The notes under the pieces are model-generated. The model was not told where the DNA came from. It saw nothing but the letters and a program-made list of their open reading frames with translations, and ran no database searches. A stretch of DNA of 44,699 nucleotides, from NCBI GenBank assembly GCA_030037895.1, contig JASHPW010000040.1:1-44699 (forward strand), read 5' to 3'. Below, piece by piece: positions 9,720-18,531 of this stretch (positions within the stretch are counted from its first letter, which is position 1; every line of letters begins with the position of its first letter). The DNA comes from Xanthobacteraceae bacterium (GTDB lineage: Bacteria > Pseudomonadota > Alphaproteobacteria > Rhizobiales > Xanthobacteraceae). The position numbers were made by a program, and so were the translations under genes.

Positions 9720-10280
9720 TTAGACCTGCCGCTTCGCTTCGAGGCGATGCACGATATGGGTTTTCCCGTCCCATTCCTGGGCGGCCTGATACATTTTGTG
9801 AAATCCCTCTTCCGCGGCGGTGTTCATCTCGATGACTTCGAGCATGCCCGGCAGGTCGCGCGTGGTGTCGAAATAGATAACGCGGAACCCCATTGGGGCG
9901 GTGTCCGAGAACGCCTCTGCGTATCCGCGCGACCGGTACTGCGCCGCGGCCGTCTCGAAATCGCGGGCGCCGATTGCCCAATGATGAAAGCCGTGGGCTC
10001 CGCGCGCCTTCAGGGTCTCCTGGAAAACCGACGGCTCCTTGTCGTGCTGCTCGATCAATTCGACCATGAGCTGACCGGTATAGGCGAGCGCGAGGCTGAA
10101 CTGCGCCCTTGTCGTCGCGCCGCGATAGACGCCTTTGGGCGGTACGAACGGGCCGACCAGGAACCACGGACCGATGTGCAGAAGGTCCGTGTAACGGCGC
10201 ATTCCCTCGTGAATATCGGCGACCGAGTAGGCGATCTGAATGATCCCGTTATCGCGCGGTCCGAAGCTGAGAGGGTCCAT
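9720..10280 (-). CDS. VOC (glyoxalase/dioxygenase-fold) family protein
   Basis: The 186-residue protein has the repeated beta-alpha-beta-beta-beta pattern of the vicinal oxygen chelate superfamily. The first module starts IIQIAYSVADIHEGMRRYTD and runs to LMVELIEQ; the second starts GFHHWAIGARDFETAAAQY and ends GMLEVIEMN. Candidate metal ligands are in the first strand (Q), in ELIEQ and in HHWA. It resembles the 'glyoxalase-4' type that includes epimerases and uncharacterised lyases, so the substrate cannot be given. The ATG at 10280 follows AGGAGAG. A frameshifted coding remnant ends 24 nt upstream on the same strand. Confidence 0.85.
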   Translation of the reverse strand: MDPLSFGPRDNGIIQIAYSVADIHEGMRRYTDLLHIGPWFLVGPFVPPKGVYRGATTRAQFSLALAYTGQLMVELIEQHDKEPSVFQETLKARGAHGFHHWAIGARDFETAAAQYRSRGYAEAFSDTAPMGFRVIYFDTTRDLPGMLEVIEMNTAAEEGFHKMYQAAQEWDGKTHIVHRLEAKRQV

Positions 10281-10304
10281 CGCGCTCTCCTGTCGGCAAG
10301 AACT

Positions 10305-10516
10305 TCAGCGCGGGGCGTAGTCATAGCCCCGCCATACCCAATTATCGATCAGCGTCACACAGCGCGTCCAGGCCGCCGCGGCCGCTTCGATCTTGGCCGG
10401 GACGCGGCACACCTTGAGGCGAACGGCGGCAACTGATCGAGATTGGGCGGCTTCTCGACGGAACGATAGCCGATCCTCTCCCCACCCCGCTTATGGCCCG
10501 CGGACGAGGCGCTCAT
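10305..10516 (-). pseudogene. possible small gene broken by a frameshift
   Basis: Leftward from ATG 10516 the frame reads MSASSAGHKRGGERIGYR, then SVEKPPNLDQLPPFA, after which it degenerates. In the adjacent frame a coding-like stretch continues VCRVPAKIEAAAAAWTR, then CVTLIDNWVWRGYDYAPR, and stops at TGA 10307-10305. Both pieces have protein-like composition and meet at about 10415, so together they look like one protein of about 72 residues with a single indel. I do not recognise the family. It lies just ahead of the VOC gene and could have been its operon partner. Confidence 0.35.
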
Positions 10517-10934
10517 CACCGGCCTCGGCGAACCGTTTGCGCGGGACGGCCGCTGGCGACCTTCAGGTTTACTGAAAATTTCGCTAATGAAATCCGTCGA
10601 GTGGCCCCGGACGATGCCATTGATCGGGGAACACGACGTTGTCGTGACCGCAAGCCGCGCGCCGCATCACCGCGAGGTCCGGCGGCCGCCCGCAGTGACG
10701 GCGTTTCGGGCAGGAGCCGGACTTGGCGCCGCGCGCCGCTCCGTGCCGGCAGCGTTGCCCGCTCTTGCGCCGCATCCGAGTTATCGCTAAACAGGGAGAT
10801 CGAGTTTTCGGGCCGAACGACTGGGCCACGCAGCGACAACCGCGCCTGACTGACCATCTTTCACCAAAATCTCGAGCGAACCGGGCCGTGCATCTCGCGC
10901 GGCTCATATCTTGATTCCTAAGGAGGAGTGTCCC
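10517..10934. other. intergenic stretch without a supported gene
   Basis: Short open frames exist on both strands but their translations are rich in Arg and Pro and have no recognisable domain. The last 75 nt probably carry the 5' leader of the cold-shock gene; I could not point to a convincing promoter. Confidence 0.5.
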
Positions 10935-11144
10935 GTGAGCAACGGAACAGTAAAATGGTTCAACGCGCAGAAGGGCTATGGATTCATCCAGCCCGAGGGC
11001 GGCGGCAAGGATGTCTTCGTCCATATCAGCGCCGTTGAACGCGCCGGCCTGCGCGAGCTGAGAGAAGGTCAGCGCGTCGAATTCGAAGTCGTGGTGGACC
11101 GCAAGACCGGCAAATCGGCCGCCGAGAACCTGAAAACCGTCTGA
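10935..11144 (+). CDS. cspA: cold-shock protein (CspA family)
   Basis: A 69-residue single cold-shock domain that binds single-stranded RNA and DNA. Both nucleic-acid-binding motifs are present: KGYGFI (RNP1) at about residues 14-19 and DVFVHI (RNP2) at about 29-34; the start is SNGTVKWFN, as usual. I chose GTG 10935 because AAGGAGG lies 8 nt upstream; the open frame extends further 5' but that part is not Csp-like. A strong hairpin follows the stop at 11153-11176. The paralogue letter cannot be assigned. Confidence 0.95.
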   Translation: MSNGTVKWFNAQKGYGFIQPEGGGKDVFVHISAVERAGLRELREGQRVEFEVVVDRKTGKSAAENLKTV

Positions 11145-11152
11145 AGACGATG

Positions 11153-11176
11153 GCGAGACCGCGGCGGCGGTCTCGC
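11153..11176 (+). terminator. hairpin downstream of the cold-shock gene
   Basis: A perfect 10-bp stem, GCGAGACCGC paired with GCGGTCTCGC around GGCG, starts 8 nt after the stop codon. It has no T-run, so it may act as a 3' end stabiliser or a weak terminator rather than a classical intrinsic terminator. Confidence 0.55.
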
Positions 11177-11321
11177 GTCCAGTTCGATCCAGCGTCGAAG
11201 TCAGCCGGGCCGGCTATTGCAACGGCCGCCGCACCCCGGCGGCCGCTGCGCCGCCGCCTCATAACCGAATGCCGCGCCTTCGTCACTGCCCGAAAGTCGA
11301 CACGGCAGTCCATCAGGATTG

Positions 11322-12227
11322 ATGCGCGAATGCGGACAGGCAGGTACGCTAGCCGTGATCACGACCCGCGAGTTCTCCTGGTCATGGGAAGGCCATGAGA
11401 TCGTGCTCGGCCTCGAGGAGGCCGGCGACGGCGCGCTCGTCGTGCTGCTTCCAGCGCTGAGCTCGATTTCGACCCGCGGCGAGATGCGTCCGCTCATGGC
11501 GCGGCTGGCGCGAGACTTCCGCGTCGTGGCCGTCGATTGGCCGGGCTTCGGCACCCGGCCGCGTCCGCCCGTGCATTGGACGCCGGCCGCCCTGTCGACA
11601 TTTTTGCGGCATGTCTTTCAGTCGGTCATTGCCGGGCCCACGCCACGCGTCGTGGCTGCGGGGCATGCCGCCACTTATGTGCTGCATCACGCCGCCCATC
11701 ATCCCGGCGCGCTGGACCGTATCGCGCTGATCGCTCCGACCTGGCGTGGCCCGCTGCCGACCATGGCCGGCGGCAATCGTCCTTTCTTCGCCCGGATCAG
11801 GCGCGCCGTCGAGGCGCCCTGGGTCGGTCCACTCCTCTACCGCCTCAACGTCAATGACTTCGTCGTGCGCAAGATGGTCGCCGGTCACGTCTACAACGAC
11901 CCGGAGACGCTCACTGCGACGCAGATGGCGGAAAAGCGCGAGGTGGTCGCGGCGCCGGGCGCGCGCTTCGCGTCGGCGGCCTTCGTCACCGGCGGCTTGG
12001 ATCGCGCCGCGAGCCGGGAGGAATTCTTGGCGCTTGCCGCTCGTGCCGCCTTGCCGCTTTTGCTCGTCTACGGCGCCGAGACGCCGCCGCGCTCGCGGGC
12101 CGAGATGGAGGCGCTGGCGGCGCTGCCGGGTGTCCGCACGCAGCGCCTCCCGCGCGGCAAGCTGTCGGTGCACGAAGAATGTCCCGACGACGTTTACGCG
12201 GCCGTGAAACCCTTCCTGGCGCCGTAA
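11322..12227 (+). CDS. alpha/beta-hydrolase-fold protein lacking the usual Ser nucleophile
   Basis: About 301 residues with the hydrolase fold: LVVLLPALSSIS (strand plus oxyanion region), FRVVAVDWPGFG (strand 4) and, at the nucleophile elbow, VVAAGHAATYV. In active relatives the elbow reads G-x-S-x-G; here the Ser position is Ala and the last Gly is Thr. The C-terminal half keeps a VYGAET strand with an acidic residue and a late His in KLSVHEECP. It may therefore be a non-hydrolytic member or use different chemistry. The start is uncertain: ATG 11322, or GTG 11355 (MITTREFSWSW), which lies closer to the conserved region. It stands alone between cspA and the convergent mntH. Confidence 0.8.
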   Translation: MRECGQAGTLAVITTREFSWSWEGHEIVLGLEEAGDGALVVLLPALSSISTRGEMRPLMARLARDFRVVAVDWPGFGTRPRPPVHWTPAALSTFLRHVFQSVIAGPTPRVVAAGHAATYVLHHAAHHPGALDRIALIAPTWRGPLPTMAGGNRPFFARIRRAVEAPWVGPLLYRLNVNDFVVRKMVAGHVYNDPETLTATQMAEKREVVAAPGARFASAAFVTGGLDRAASREEFLALAARAALPLLLVYGAETPPRSRAEMEALAALPGVRTQRLPRGKLSVHEECPDDVYAAVKPFLAP

Positions 12228-12378
12228 CCACCTACGCGCTTGGGATAGCGGGATCTCCGTCCGAACGCGCCGGGAATTGCGCGCGAAACGCCTGCACGAC
12301 GAGAGCGGCGTTCACGACACCACAACGGTCTCCGCCGGGGGCACGCCGCAATAGCGGCTCAAGATTTCACCTCGCACG

Positions 12379-13758
12379 TCACCCGTTGCCGAGCGCGGTG
12401 TCCACCAGCAGCTTCACGTTGAGCACCACGATGATCGCGGCGACGATCCAGGACAGGATCAGCCACGGCCGGGTGATGGTGAAAGCGCCCACCTTCCTGC
12501 GGTCGGAGACGAACAGGATCAGGGGAATGATCGCGAACGGCAATTGCAGCGACAGCACCACCTGGCTGAAGATCAGGAGCTGCCCGGTGCCGTGCGAACC
12601 CCAGAGCGCGGTGATGATCACCACGGGAATAATGGCCAGGGCGCGGGTCATCAGCCGCCGCGCCCAGAGCGGGATGCGGATATGGAGGAAACCCTCCATC
12701 ACGATCTGTCCGGCCAGTGTCCCGGTGATCGTCGAGTTGAAGCCCGCCGCCAAAAGGGCCATGGCGAACAGGAACGATGCGAACCCGACGCCGAGCAGCG
12801 GCGACAGCAGCTCGTAGGCCTCGTTGATCTCCTCCACGTTGGTCTTGCCGTTGGCGTGGAAGACCGCCGCGGCGACGATAAGAATGGCCGCGTTGACGAA
12901 CAGCGCCAGCATCAAGGCGATGGTGCTGTCGATCGTCGCCGAGCGGATGGCCTCGCGGCGCCCCGTTTCGGTGTGCTCGAACGCGCGGGTCTGCACGATC
13001 GCCGAATGCAGATAGAGATTGTGCGGCATCACTGTCGCGCCGATGATGCCGATGGCGATGTAGAGCAACTCGGAATTGGTCGCCAGCTCGGGCGACGGGA
13101 TGAAGCCGCGGAATATGGCGCCGACCGGCGGCGACGACAGCGTGATCTCGACCAGGAAACAGCCCCCAATGATCGTAATCAGCGTGATGACGAAGGCTTC
13201 CAGCAGGCGGAAGCCCTTGTTCATCATCAGCAGCAGCAGGAAAACGTCGCACGCAGTGATCAGGGTGCCGTAGACCAGCGGAATGCCAAACAGGAGTTGC
13301 AGCGCGATGGCGCTGCCAATGACCTCGGCCACGTCGCACGCCATGATGGCGATCTCACAGAGCAGCCAGAGCGTGATGCCGATCGGCCGCGGATAGGCGT
13401 CGCTGCACGCCTGGGCGAGGTCGCGGTCGCCGGCGATGCCGAGCCGCGCCGCCAGCGCCTGCAGCAGGATCGCCATCAGGTTGGAGATCATGACGATCGA
13501 CAGCAGCGTGTAGGCGTACTTCGAGCCGCCGGCGATGTCCGTCGCCCAATTGCCGGGATCCATATAGCCGACCGCGACCATGTAGCCCGGCCCGACGAAT
13601 GCCATGAGGTGGCGCAGCCAGGACATGCCCTTCGGCACGGAAATGGAGGCGTAGACCTCGGAGAGGCTTTGCTCTTCCCTGCCTTTGCGCGTGAACAGCC
13701 AGCCCGAGAGACGGGTCTCGGCGGCGTCATTCATCGCCAGCTCGCCCTGTTCGGTCAT
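12379..13758 (-). CDS. mntH: Nramp-family Mn(II)/H+ symporter MntH
   Basis: The 459-residue inner-membrane transporter imports manganese and other divalent metals with protons. It has the two family signatures: DPGNW (about residues 67-71, TM1) and MPHNLYLHS (244-252, TM6). About eleven hydrophobic segments follow a soluble N-terminus. I chose ATG 13758 ([14 protein letters not shown]) over the longer open frame; M9 is an alternative. It is divergent from mntR, and the shared spacer holds two near-identical palindromes, the nearer one 44 nt upstream of this start, which suggests repression by MntR when manganese is plentiful. Confidence 0.95.
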   Translation of the reverse strand: MTEQGELAMNDAAETRLSGWLFTRKGREEQSLSEVYASISVPKGMSWLRHLMAFVGPGYMVAVGYMDPGNWATDIAGGSKYAYTLLSIVMISNLMAILLQALAARLGIAGDRDLAQACSDAYPRPIGITLWLLCEIAIMACDVAEVIGSAIALQLLFGIPLVYGTLITACDVFLLLLMMNKGFRLLEAFVITLITIIGGCFLVEITLSSPPVGAIFRGFIPSPELATNSELLYIAIGIIGATVMPHNLYLHSAIVQTRAFEHTETGRREAIRSATIDSTIALMLALFVNAAILIVAAAVFHANGKTNVEEINEAYELLSPLLGVGFASFLFAMALLAAGFNSTITGTLAGQIVMEGFLHIRIPLWARRLMTRALAIIPVVIITALWGSHGTGQLLIFSQVVLSLQLPFAIIPLILFVSDRRKVGAFTITRPWLILSWIVAAIIVVLNVKLLVDTALGNG

Positions 13759-13801
13759 GGCCGATGCCTTCGTCGTCCAACAGTTAGCATTCACCGGAAA
13801 G

Positions 13802-13817
13802 TGTAGCAAAAGCCACA
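13802..13817. promoter_or_regulatory. putative MntR operator 1 (mntH side)
   Basis: TGTAGC-AAAA-GCCACA is an imperfect 6-4-6 palindrome with one mismatch, and matches operator 2 in size and half-site. It lies just upstream of mntH. The assignment to MntR is inferred from position next to mntR and from the symmetry. Confidence 0.65.
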
Positions 13818-13856
13818 TTATAAGCGTGCGGCATGCCTGCGTCAACGGTTACGTTA

Positions 13857-13872
13857 TGTAGCCTTAGCTACA
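13857..13872. promoter_or_regulatory. putative MntR operator 2 (mntR side)
   Basis: TGTAGC-CTTA-GCTACA has perfect 6-bp arms. Its centre is 55 bp (about five helical turns) from that of operator 1, so dimers bound at both would lie on the same face of the DNA. It lies 116 nt ahead of the chosen mntR start, suggesting autoregulation. Confidence 0.65.
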
Positions 13873-13988
13873 CTTTGACACGATTGGAAAAGTATGTTCT
13901 TCGCCGGTGGGCAGGGTCGCGGCGGCGCGACGTTTGCCGCCGCGAATGGCAGGCCGCGGCGACCGGCGAACGGGTGGCATATCGCGCC

Positions 13989-14414
13989 ATGGGCAAGCTC
14001 CCCACCGAAGGAACTCAGGCGCGCCGCTTCGGCAAGACCCGCTCGGCGCAGTCGACCGCATTGCTGGAGGATTACGTCGAGCTGATCGCCGATCTGCTGC
14101 TGAGCGCGGGAGAGGCGCGGCCGACCGATATCGCCCGGCGCCTCGGCGTGTCCCACGCCACCGCGGTCAAAACCATCGCGCGCGTGAAACGGGCCGGATT
14201 GGCGACTGCGCGCCCCTATCGCGGTGTATTCCTGACCGAGGAAGGCCGGGCGCTGGCCGACCGCGTGCGCGTCCGCCACCGACTCGTGGTCGATCTGCTC
14301 TGCGCGCTCGGCGTTCCGACCGAAGCGGCCGAAGCGGACGCCGAGGGAATCGAGCACCACGTCTCCGAGACGACGCTGAAGGCGTTCGCGCAGTTCCTAA
14401 AGTCGCGGCGGTAA
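13989..14414 (+). CDS. mntR: manganese-responsive repressor MntR (DtxR family)
   Basis: A 141-residue DtxR-family regulator. The N-terminal winged helix spans EDYVELIADLLLSAGEARPT, DIARRLGVSHATAVKTIAR and a wing around YRGVFLTEEG; the dimerisation and metal-binding half contains RVRHRLVVDLLCALGV, EAADAEGIEHHVS-like residues (Glu, His, His) and ends in LKAFAQFLKS. I chose ATG 13989 (MGKLPTEGTQARRFGK): the open frame runs further upstream but there it would cover operator 2 and encodes unlike sequence. Divergent from mntH, which it very likely represses with Mn(II). Confidence 0.93.
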   Translation: MGKLPTEGTQARRFGKTRSAQSTALLEDYVELIADLLLSAGEARPTDIARRLGVSHATAVKTIARVKRAGLATARPYRGVFLTEEGRALADRVRVRHRLVVDLLCALGVPTEAAEADAEGIEHHVSETTLKAFAQFLKSRR

Positions 14415-14418
14415 GCGG

Positions 14419-14515
14419 TCATTCCTGGGCCGCGCGGCGGCGAACCCGGAATCCATGTTCTCGGATGACGGTTATGGATTTGTCTCGCGCCGCTGTCGCG
14501 GCGCGGCCGGAATGA
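14419..14515. repeat. long imperfect palindromic intergenic repeat
   Basis: The outer arms, TCATTCCTGGGCCGCGC and GCGCGGCCGGAATGA, are inverted copies apart from two bases, and an inner GAATCCAT faces ATGGATTT. It sits between the convergent ends of mntR and glmM. This type of CCCGGAATCCAT / GGAATGAC element is familiar from intergenic regions of Bradyrhizobium-like genomes; it may also end transcription from both sides. Confidence 0.6.
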
Positions 14516-14528
14516 CGCGGAGTATCGC

Positions 14529-15872
14529 TTACGCCGCAATGTCGGTGAGCGCGTCGACGATGCCGTCGACGATTTCTTCGACCAGCGCCTTGTCGTCACC
14601 TTCGCCCATGACACGGATCACCGGCTCGGTTCCCGAGGGCCGCACGACCAACCGGCCGTGGCCGTTGAGGCGCTGTTGCGCATCCTCGATCGCCGAGCGC
14701 ACTTTGGAGTTTTCCAGCGGCTTGCCGCTGCGATAGCGCACGTTCTTGAGCACCTGCGGCAAGGCGGTGAAGCGGTGGCACGCCTGCGAGACCGGCTTGT
14801 CCTGCTTCTTCACCACCGCGAGCACTTGCAGCGCGGCGACGAAACCGTCGCCGGTGGTCGTGTAATCGGAAAGGATGATGTGGCCCGAGGGTTCGCCGCC
14901 GACATTGTAGCCGTGCTTGCGCATGTATTCGAGCACGTAGCGGTCGCCGACCGGCGTGCGCTTGAGGTCGAGCTTGAGCGATTGCAGATGCCGCTCCAGG
15001 CCGAGGTTCGACATCACGGTGGCGACGATGCCCGGCTTGGCGAGCAGGCCCTCCTCGTGCCAGCTCTGCGCGATCACCGCCAAAAGCTGGTCGCCGTCGA
15101 TCAGATGGCCTTGCTCGTCAACGATCAGGACGCGGTCGGCATCGCCGTCGAGCGCGATGCCGATATCGGCGCGCATCTCGCGCACCTTGCGGCAGAGCGC
15201 ATCGGGCGCCGTCGAGCCGCACTCGCGGTTGATGTTGAAGCCGTCGGGCTCGACGCCGATGGAGACGACGTCGGCGCCAAGCTCCCACAGCGCCTCGGGC
15301 GCGACCCGATAGGCGGCGCCGTGGGCGCAATCAATCACGACGCGCAGGCCTTCGAGCGACAGATTGCGCGGCAAGGTGCGCTTGGCGAATTCGATGTAAC
15401 GGTCGTGAACGCCGTCGATGCGCTTCGCGCGGCCGAGTTCGCGGCTCTTTGCCAGCCGCTTGGTGAAATCGCCGTCGATCAGGTCTTCGATCCGCCGCTC
15501 GATCTCATCCGAAAGCTTGTAGCCGTCGGGCCCGAACAGCTTGATGCCGTTGTCGTCGAACGGGTTGTGCGACGCCGAGATCATGACGCCGAGATCGGCC
15601 CGCATCGAGCGCGTGAGCATGGCGACGGCGGGCGTCGGCATCGGCCCGAGCAGCAGCACGTCCATGCCCACCGAGGTGAAGCCGGCAACCAATGCCGTTT
15701 CGATCATGTAGCCGGAAAGCCGGGTGTCCTTGCCGATGACCACGCGGTGGCGATCTTCGCCGCGGCGGAACACCACGCCGGCCGCCTGTCCCACCTTGAG
15801 CGCCAGTTCCGGCGTAATCGCACCATTGGCGCGGCCACGAACGCCGTCGGTACCGAAATACTTTTTGACCAT
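14529..15872 (-). CDS. glmM: phosphoglucosamine mutase GlmM
   Basis: The 447-residue enzyme converts glucosamine-6-phosphate to glucosamine-1-phosphate on the way to UDP-GlcNAc for peptidoglycan and lipopolysaccharide. The start [11 protein letters not shown] is typical; the phosphoserine loop is [12 protein letters not shown] with S101 as the catalytic residue; the metal loop is ALDGDADRV; the sugar loop is [10 protein letters not shown]; and the C-terminal phosphate-binding loop is [17 protein letters not shown]. It has full family length. No neighbour belongs to the same pathway. Confidence 0.97.
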   Translation of the reverse strand: MVKKYFGTDGVRGRANGAITPELALKVGQAAGVVFRRGEDRHRVVIGKDTRLSGYMIETALVAGFTSVGMDVLLLGPMPTPAVAMLTRSMRADLGVMISASHNPFDDNGIKLFGPDGYKLSDEIERRIEDLIDGDFTKRLAKSRELGRAKRIDGVHDRYIEFAKRTLPRNLSLEGLRVVIDCAHGAAYRVAPEALWELGADVVSIGVEPDGFNINRECGSTAPDALCRKVREMRADIGIALDGDADRVLIVDEQGHLIDGDQLLAVIAQSWHEEGLLAKPGIVATVMSNLGLERHLQSLKLDLKRTPVGDRYVLEYMRKHGYNVGGEPSGHIILSDYTTTGDGFVAALQVLAVVKKQDKPVSQACHRFTALPQVLKNVRYRSGKPLENSKVRSAIEDAQQRLNGHGRLVVRPSGTEPVIRVMGEGDDKALVEEIVDGIVDALTDIAA

Positions 15873-16057
15873 GTTCCCCCCGGCCCGCCTGCCTCTCCAC
15901 GCCGGGATATTAGCCTGTTCCGCGTGCCGTCTGCGTCAAAAAATGTGCGGCAATCTTACCGTCATGAATAACGTCTCCTTCATCAGGCGTTTGCGAAGAA
16001 TCATGTTTAATCAATGGTATAAGCTCGCGCCCGCGACCCGGCGCCATTGGCCGCCGC

Positions 16058-16309
<252 letters not shown>

Positions 16310-16405
16310 TTACGGCCCATCTGTCAACGCATGCCCCGCGACCCGTGTTCCCCTCGTGGCCGGCGGCGACGGGCCGGACTTGTGCTATCTACGAGGTGCG
16401 GCGAG

Positions 16406-17560
16406 ATGGAATCGCGAGCCATGAGGACCATGACCTGCATCGAGGACCTGCGGCAGACGGCCCGCCGCAAGGTGCCGCGCGCGTTCTTCGAGTATGCCGA
16501 GGGCGGCTCCTATGCCGAGCAGACGCTTGCCGCCAACCGCGCCGACCTCGAGCGCATCAGGCTACGCCAGCGGATTCTCGTCGATGTCTCGAACCGCAGC
16601 ACGCGCACAACGATACTCGGCGAGCCGGTGTCGCTGCCGCTCGCCCTGGCGCCGATCGGGCTTTGTGGCATGCAGCATGGCGACGGCGAAATTCTGGCCT
16701 GCCGCGCCGCGCAGCAAGCGGGAATCCCGTTCTGTCTTTCCACCATGTCGATCTGCTCGATCGAAGACGTCGCGGCAGCGGTCGATAAGCCGTTCTGGTT
16801 CCAGCTCTACGTCATGAAGGACCGCGGCTTTGTGCGCGCGTTGATCGAGCGCGCGGCCGCGGCCAAGTGCAGCGCGCTCGTTCTCACCGTCGACCTGCAA
16901 ATCCTCGGCCAGCGCCACCGCGATATCAGGAACGGCATAACCGTTCCGCCCGAGTTGCGCATCAAGAACATCATCGACATCGCCAGCAAGCCAGCCTGGG
17001 CGCTCAGCATCGCGCGCGGCAGGCGCAAGACCTTCGGCAACATCGCCGGCCATATCGGCGGCATGGAGAATGCGAATTCATTATCGCAGTGGATCGCCGG
17101 CCAGTTCGATCCGACGCTGAACTGGAAGGACGTCGAGTGGATCGCCGGCCTTTGGCCGGGAAAGCTGATCCTCAAGGGCATCCTCGATGTCGAGGATGCG
17201 CTGATCGCGGCAAAGACCGGCGCGGCGGCGTTGGTCGTGTCGAACCATGGCGGCCGCCAACTCGACGGCGCGCCGTCCTCGATCGCCGCGCTGCCGCCGA
17301 TCGTCGAAGCGGTCGGATCCTCGATCGAGATCTTGTTCGACGGCGGCATCCGCTCCGGCCAGGACGTCATGCGCGCCGTCGCGCTCGGCGCGCACGCCTG
17401 CCTCTGCGGCCGCGCTTATATCTACGGTCTCGGCGCCGGCGGACAGGCGGGCGTCGCCCGCGCGATCGAGATCATCCGCAGCGAACTCGACGTCTGCATG
17501 GCATTGACGGGCGTGTCCGCTATCGATGCAATCGACCGCCGCGTGATCGCAGCCATGTAG
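16406..17560 (+). CDS. lldD: FMN-dependent L-lactate dehydrogenase / alpha-hydroxy-acid dehydrogenase
   Basis: A 384-residue TIM-barrel flavoenzyme oxidising L-lactate or a related 2-hydroxy acid. I see the N-terminal IEDLRQTARRKVPRAFFEY, the substrate/FMN segment PIGLCGMQHGDGE, LTVDLQILGQRHRD, LILKGI (FMN-binding Lys), the active-site SNHGGRQLDG with its His/Arg pair near residue 280, FDGGIRSGQDV, and GRAYIYGLGAGGQ. ATG 16406 follows a GAGG; ATG 16421 and 16430 are possible. The open frame extends far upstream but is not homologous there. The exact substrate (lactate, mandelate, glycolate) is not decided by sequence. Confidence 0.9.
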   Translation: MESRAMRTMTCIEDLRQTARRKVPRAFFEYAEGGSYAEQTLAANRADLERIRLRQRILVDVSNRSTRTTILGEPVSLPLALAPIGLCGMQHGDGEILACRAAQQAGIPFCLSTMSICSIEDVAAAVDKPFWFQLYVMKDRGFVRALIERAAAAKCSALVLTVDLQILGQRHRDIRNGITVPPELRIKNIIDIASKPAWALSIARGRRKTFGNIAGHIGGMENANSLSQWIAGQFDPTLNWKDVEWIAGLWPGKLILKGILDVEDALIAAKTGAAALVVSNHGGRQLDGAPSSIAALPPIVEAVGSSIEILFDGGIRSGQDVMRAVALGAHACLCGRAYIYGLGAGGQAGVARAIEIIRSELDVCMALTGVSAIDAIDRRVIAAM

Positions 17561-17590
17561 ATGCGGCCATGTAGACTCGGCAGCAGAGTG

Positions 17591-17818
17591 TGCCGTTTTG
17601 CGGACGGCATCGCCGGGATCGATCTCGTGCCAACTGGCCGCGATCTGTCGCAGCCGCCCGAGCGCGCGCGTCATCGCCGGCGTGCTGAGCGTCCGGTCGC
17701 GTTCGAGCCGCGCCAGCCCCACCACACGAGCATGACGGAATCTTCGGCGGCAAGCGCCTGCAGGCGCCGGCTCGGCAACGAGCAGCGGCACGGAGATGAC
17801 GTGCGCCTTTGCCGCGTC
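17591..17818 (-). pseudogene. decayed VapC-like PIN-domain toxin gene
   Basis: Leftward I read HVISVPLLVAEPAPAG, then in the next frame ALAAEDSVMLVWWG, then back in the first frame LARLERDRTLSTPAMTRALG and RLRQIAASWHEIDPGDAVRK. This is the order of a PIN-domain ribonuclease of the VapC type (VPLLVAEP, central SALARLERD-like helix, WHEIDPGDAVR), but with a frameshift pair, a short deletion after VWWG and no C-terminal acidic LRAADALQLAAA region. The N-terminal catalytic Asp context is also altered. No antitoxin gene is seen beside it. It is a dead toxin-antitoxin remnant. Confidence 0.6.
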
Positions 17819-17862
17819 GCACGCGGGATTCCAGCCGAAATTCCCCGACAGGTCTCCAGTAT

Positions 17863-18432
17863 TTACCGCTCGCCGGGCTTGAACGGCAATTCCTTGCCGG
17901 GAGGGACGCTCTGCTCGCTCATCGCCAGGACCATGGCGAGCGACGTGTAGGTTCCGGCTAATGTCGTCAGATCGACCACCTGCTGCTCGCCGAGAAGCTC
18001 CTTGGCGCGATCGAAGGTCACGTCGGCAACCTCGTGCCTAGTCGTCAGCTCGGTGACGAAGTCATACACCGCGGCTTCTTCCGGTGGCATGTGCGGCGGC
18101 CGCTTGCGGGCCTTGAGCGCGGCGACGATATCCGGCGACAGCCCCGCCTTGATGGCGAGCGGCGCATGCGCGAACCACTCAACCTGCGAACGCCATTGTC
18201 GCGCGATGATCAGGATCGCAAACTCGTTGAGCTTCAGCGGCACCGAGGTTTCCCAGCGCAGGTAATGCAGGAGATCGAACATCCTTTGCCCGAGCACCGG
18301 GCTGCGCAGCAACGCATTGTACGGACCGCCGAGGCCGACGCTCGACACCTTGATGATCGCTTCGCCGAGCGGTTTCTGCTTGGCGTCGAGTTGTTCCATG
18401 GTGAGCAGCGGAAACCGCGGTTGTTTGCTCAT
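17863..18432 (-). CDS. carboxymuconolactone decarboxylase-family protein
   Basis: A 189-residue all-helical protein of the CMD/AhpD superfamily: PYNALLRSPVLGQRMFDLLH, LRWETSVPLKLNEFAIL, then RSQVEWFAHAPLAIKAG and a C-terminal VVDLTTLAGTYTSLAMVLAM. The AhpD-type C-x-x-C redox pair is absent; only the Glu and His of EWFAHA remain, which is usual for the decarboxylase-like and unknown members. It lies 99 nt downstream of pobA on the same strand, so it may act in protocatechuate or related aromatic breakdown, but this is inference. Confidence 0.85.
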   Translation of the reverse strand: MSKQPRFPLLTMEQLDAKQKPLGEAIIKVSSVGLGGPYNALLRSPVLGQRMFDLLHYLRWETSVPLKLNEFAILIIARQWRSQVEWFAHAPLAIKAGLSPDIVAALKARKRPPHMPPEEAAVYDFVTELTTRHEVADVTFDRAKELLGEQQVVDLTTLAGTYTSLAMVLAMSEQSVPPGKELPFKPGER

Positions 18433-18531
18433 GGCGTCGCGTCCTTTCGTTATGGTGGCAAGCCGTCAGGCGGCCGCCGTCGGCACGATGGAGATTATCA
18501 AGGCCGGGCGTTTCATGGACACTCTCTCCAT

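Noticed and set aside
10584..11024. A 146-codon minus-strand ORF covering the region upstream of and into cspA
   Set aside because: It overlaps the cold-shock gene and has Arg/Cys-rich composition without a domain; only its last 25 residues look vaguely protein-like.
12544..13806. A 420-codon plus-strand ORF opposite mntH
   Set aside because: It is antisense to a certain gene, is full of Arg, Gln, Asp and His, and has no domain; it is a by-product of high GC content.
14658..15971. A 437-codon plus-strand ORF opposite glmM
   Set aside because: Antisense shadow of glmM with biased composition (runs of Ala, Val, Asp, His, Arg) and no recognisable motif.
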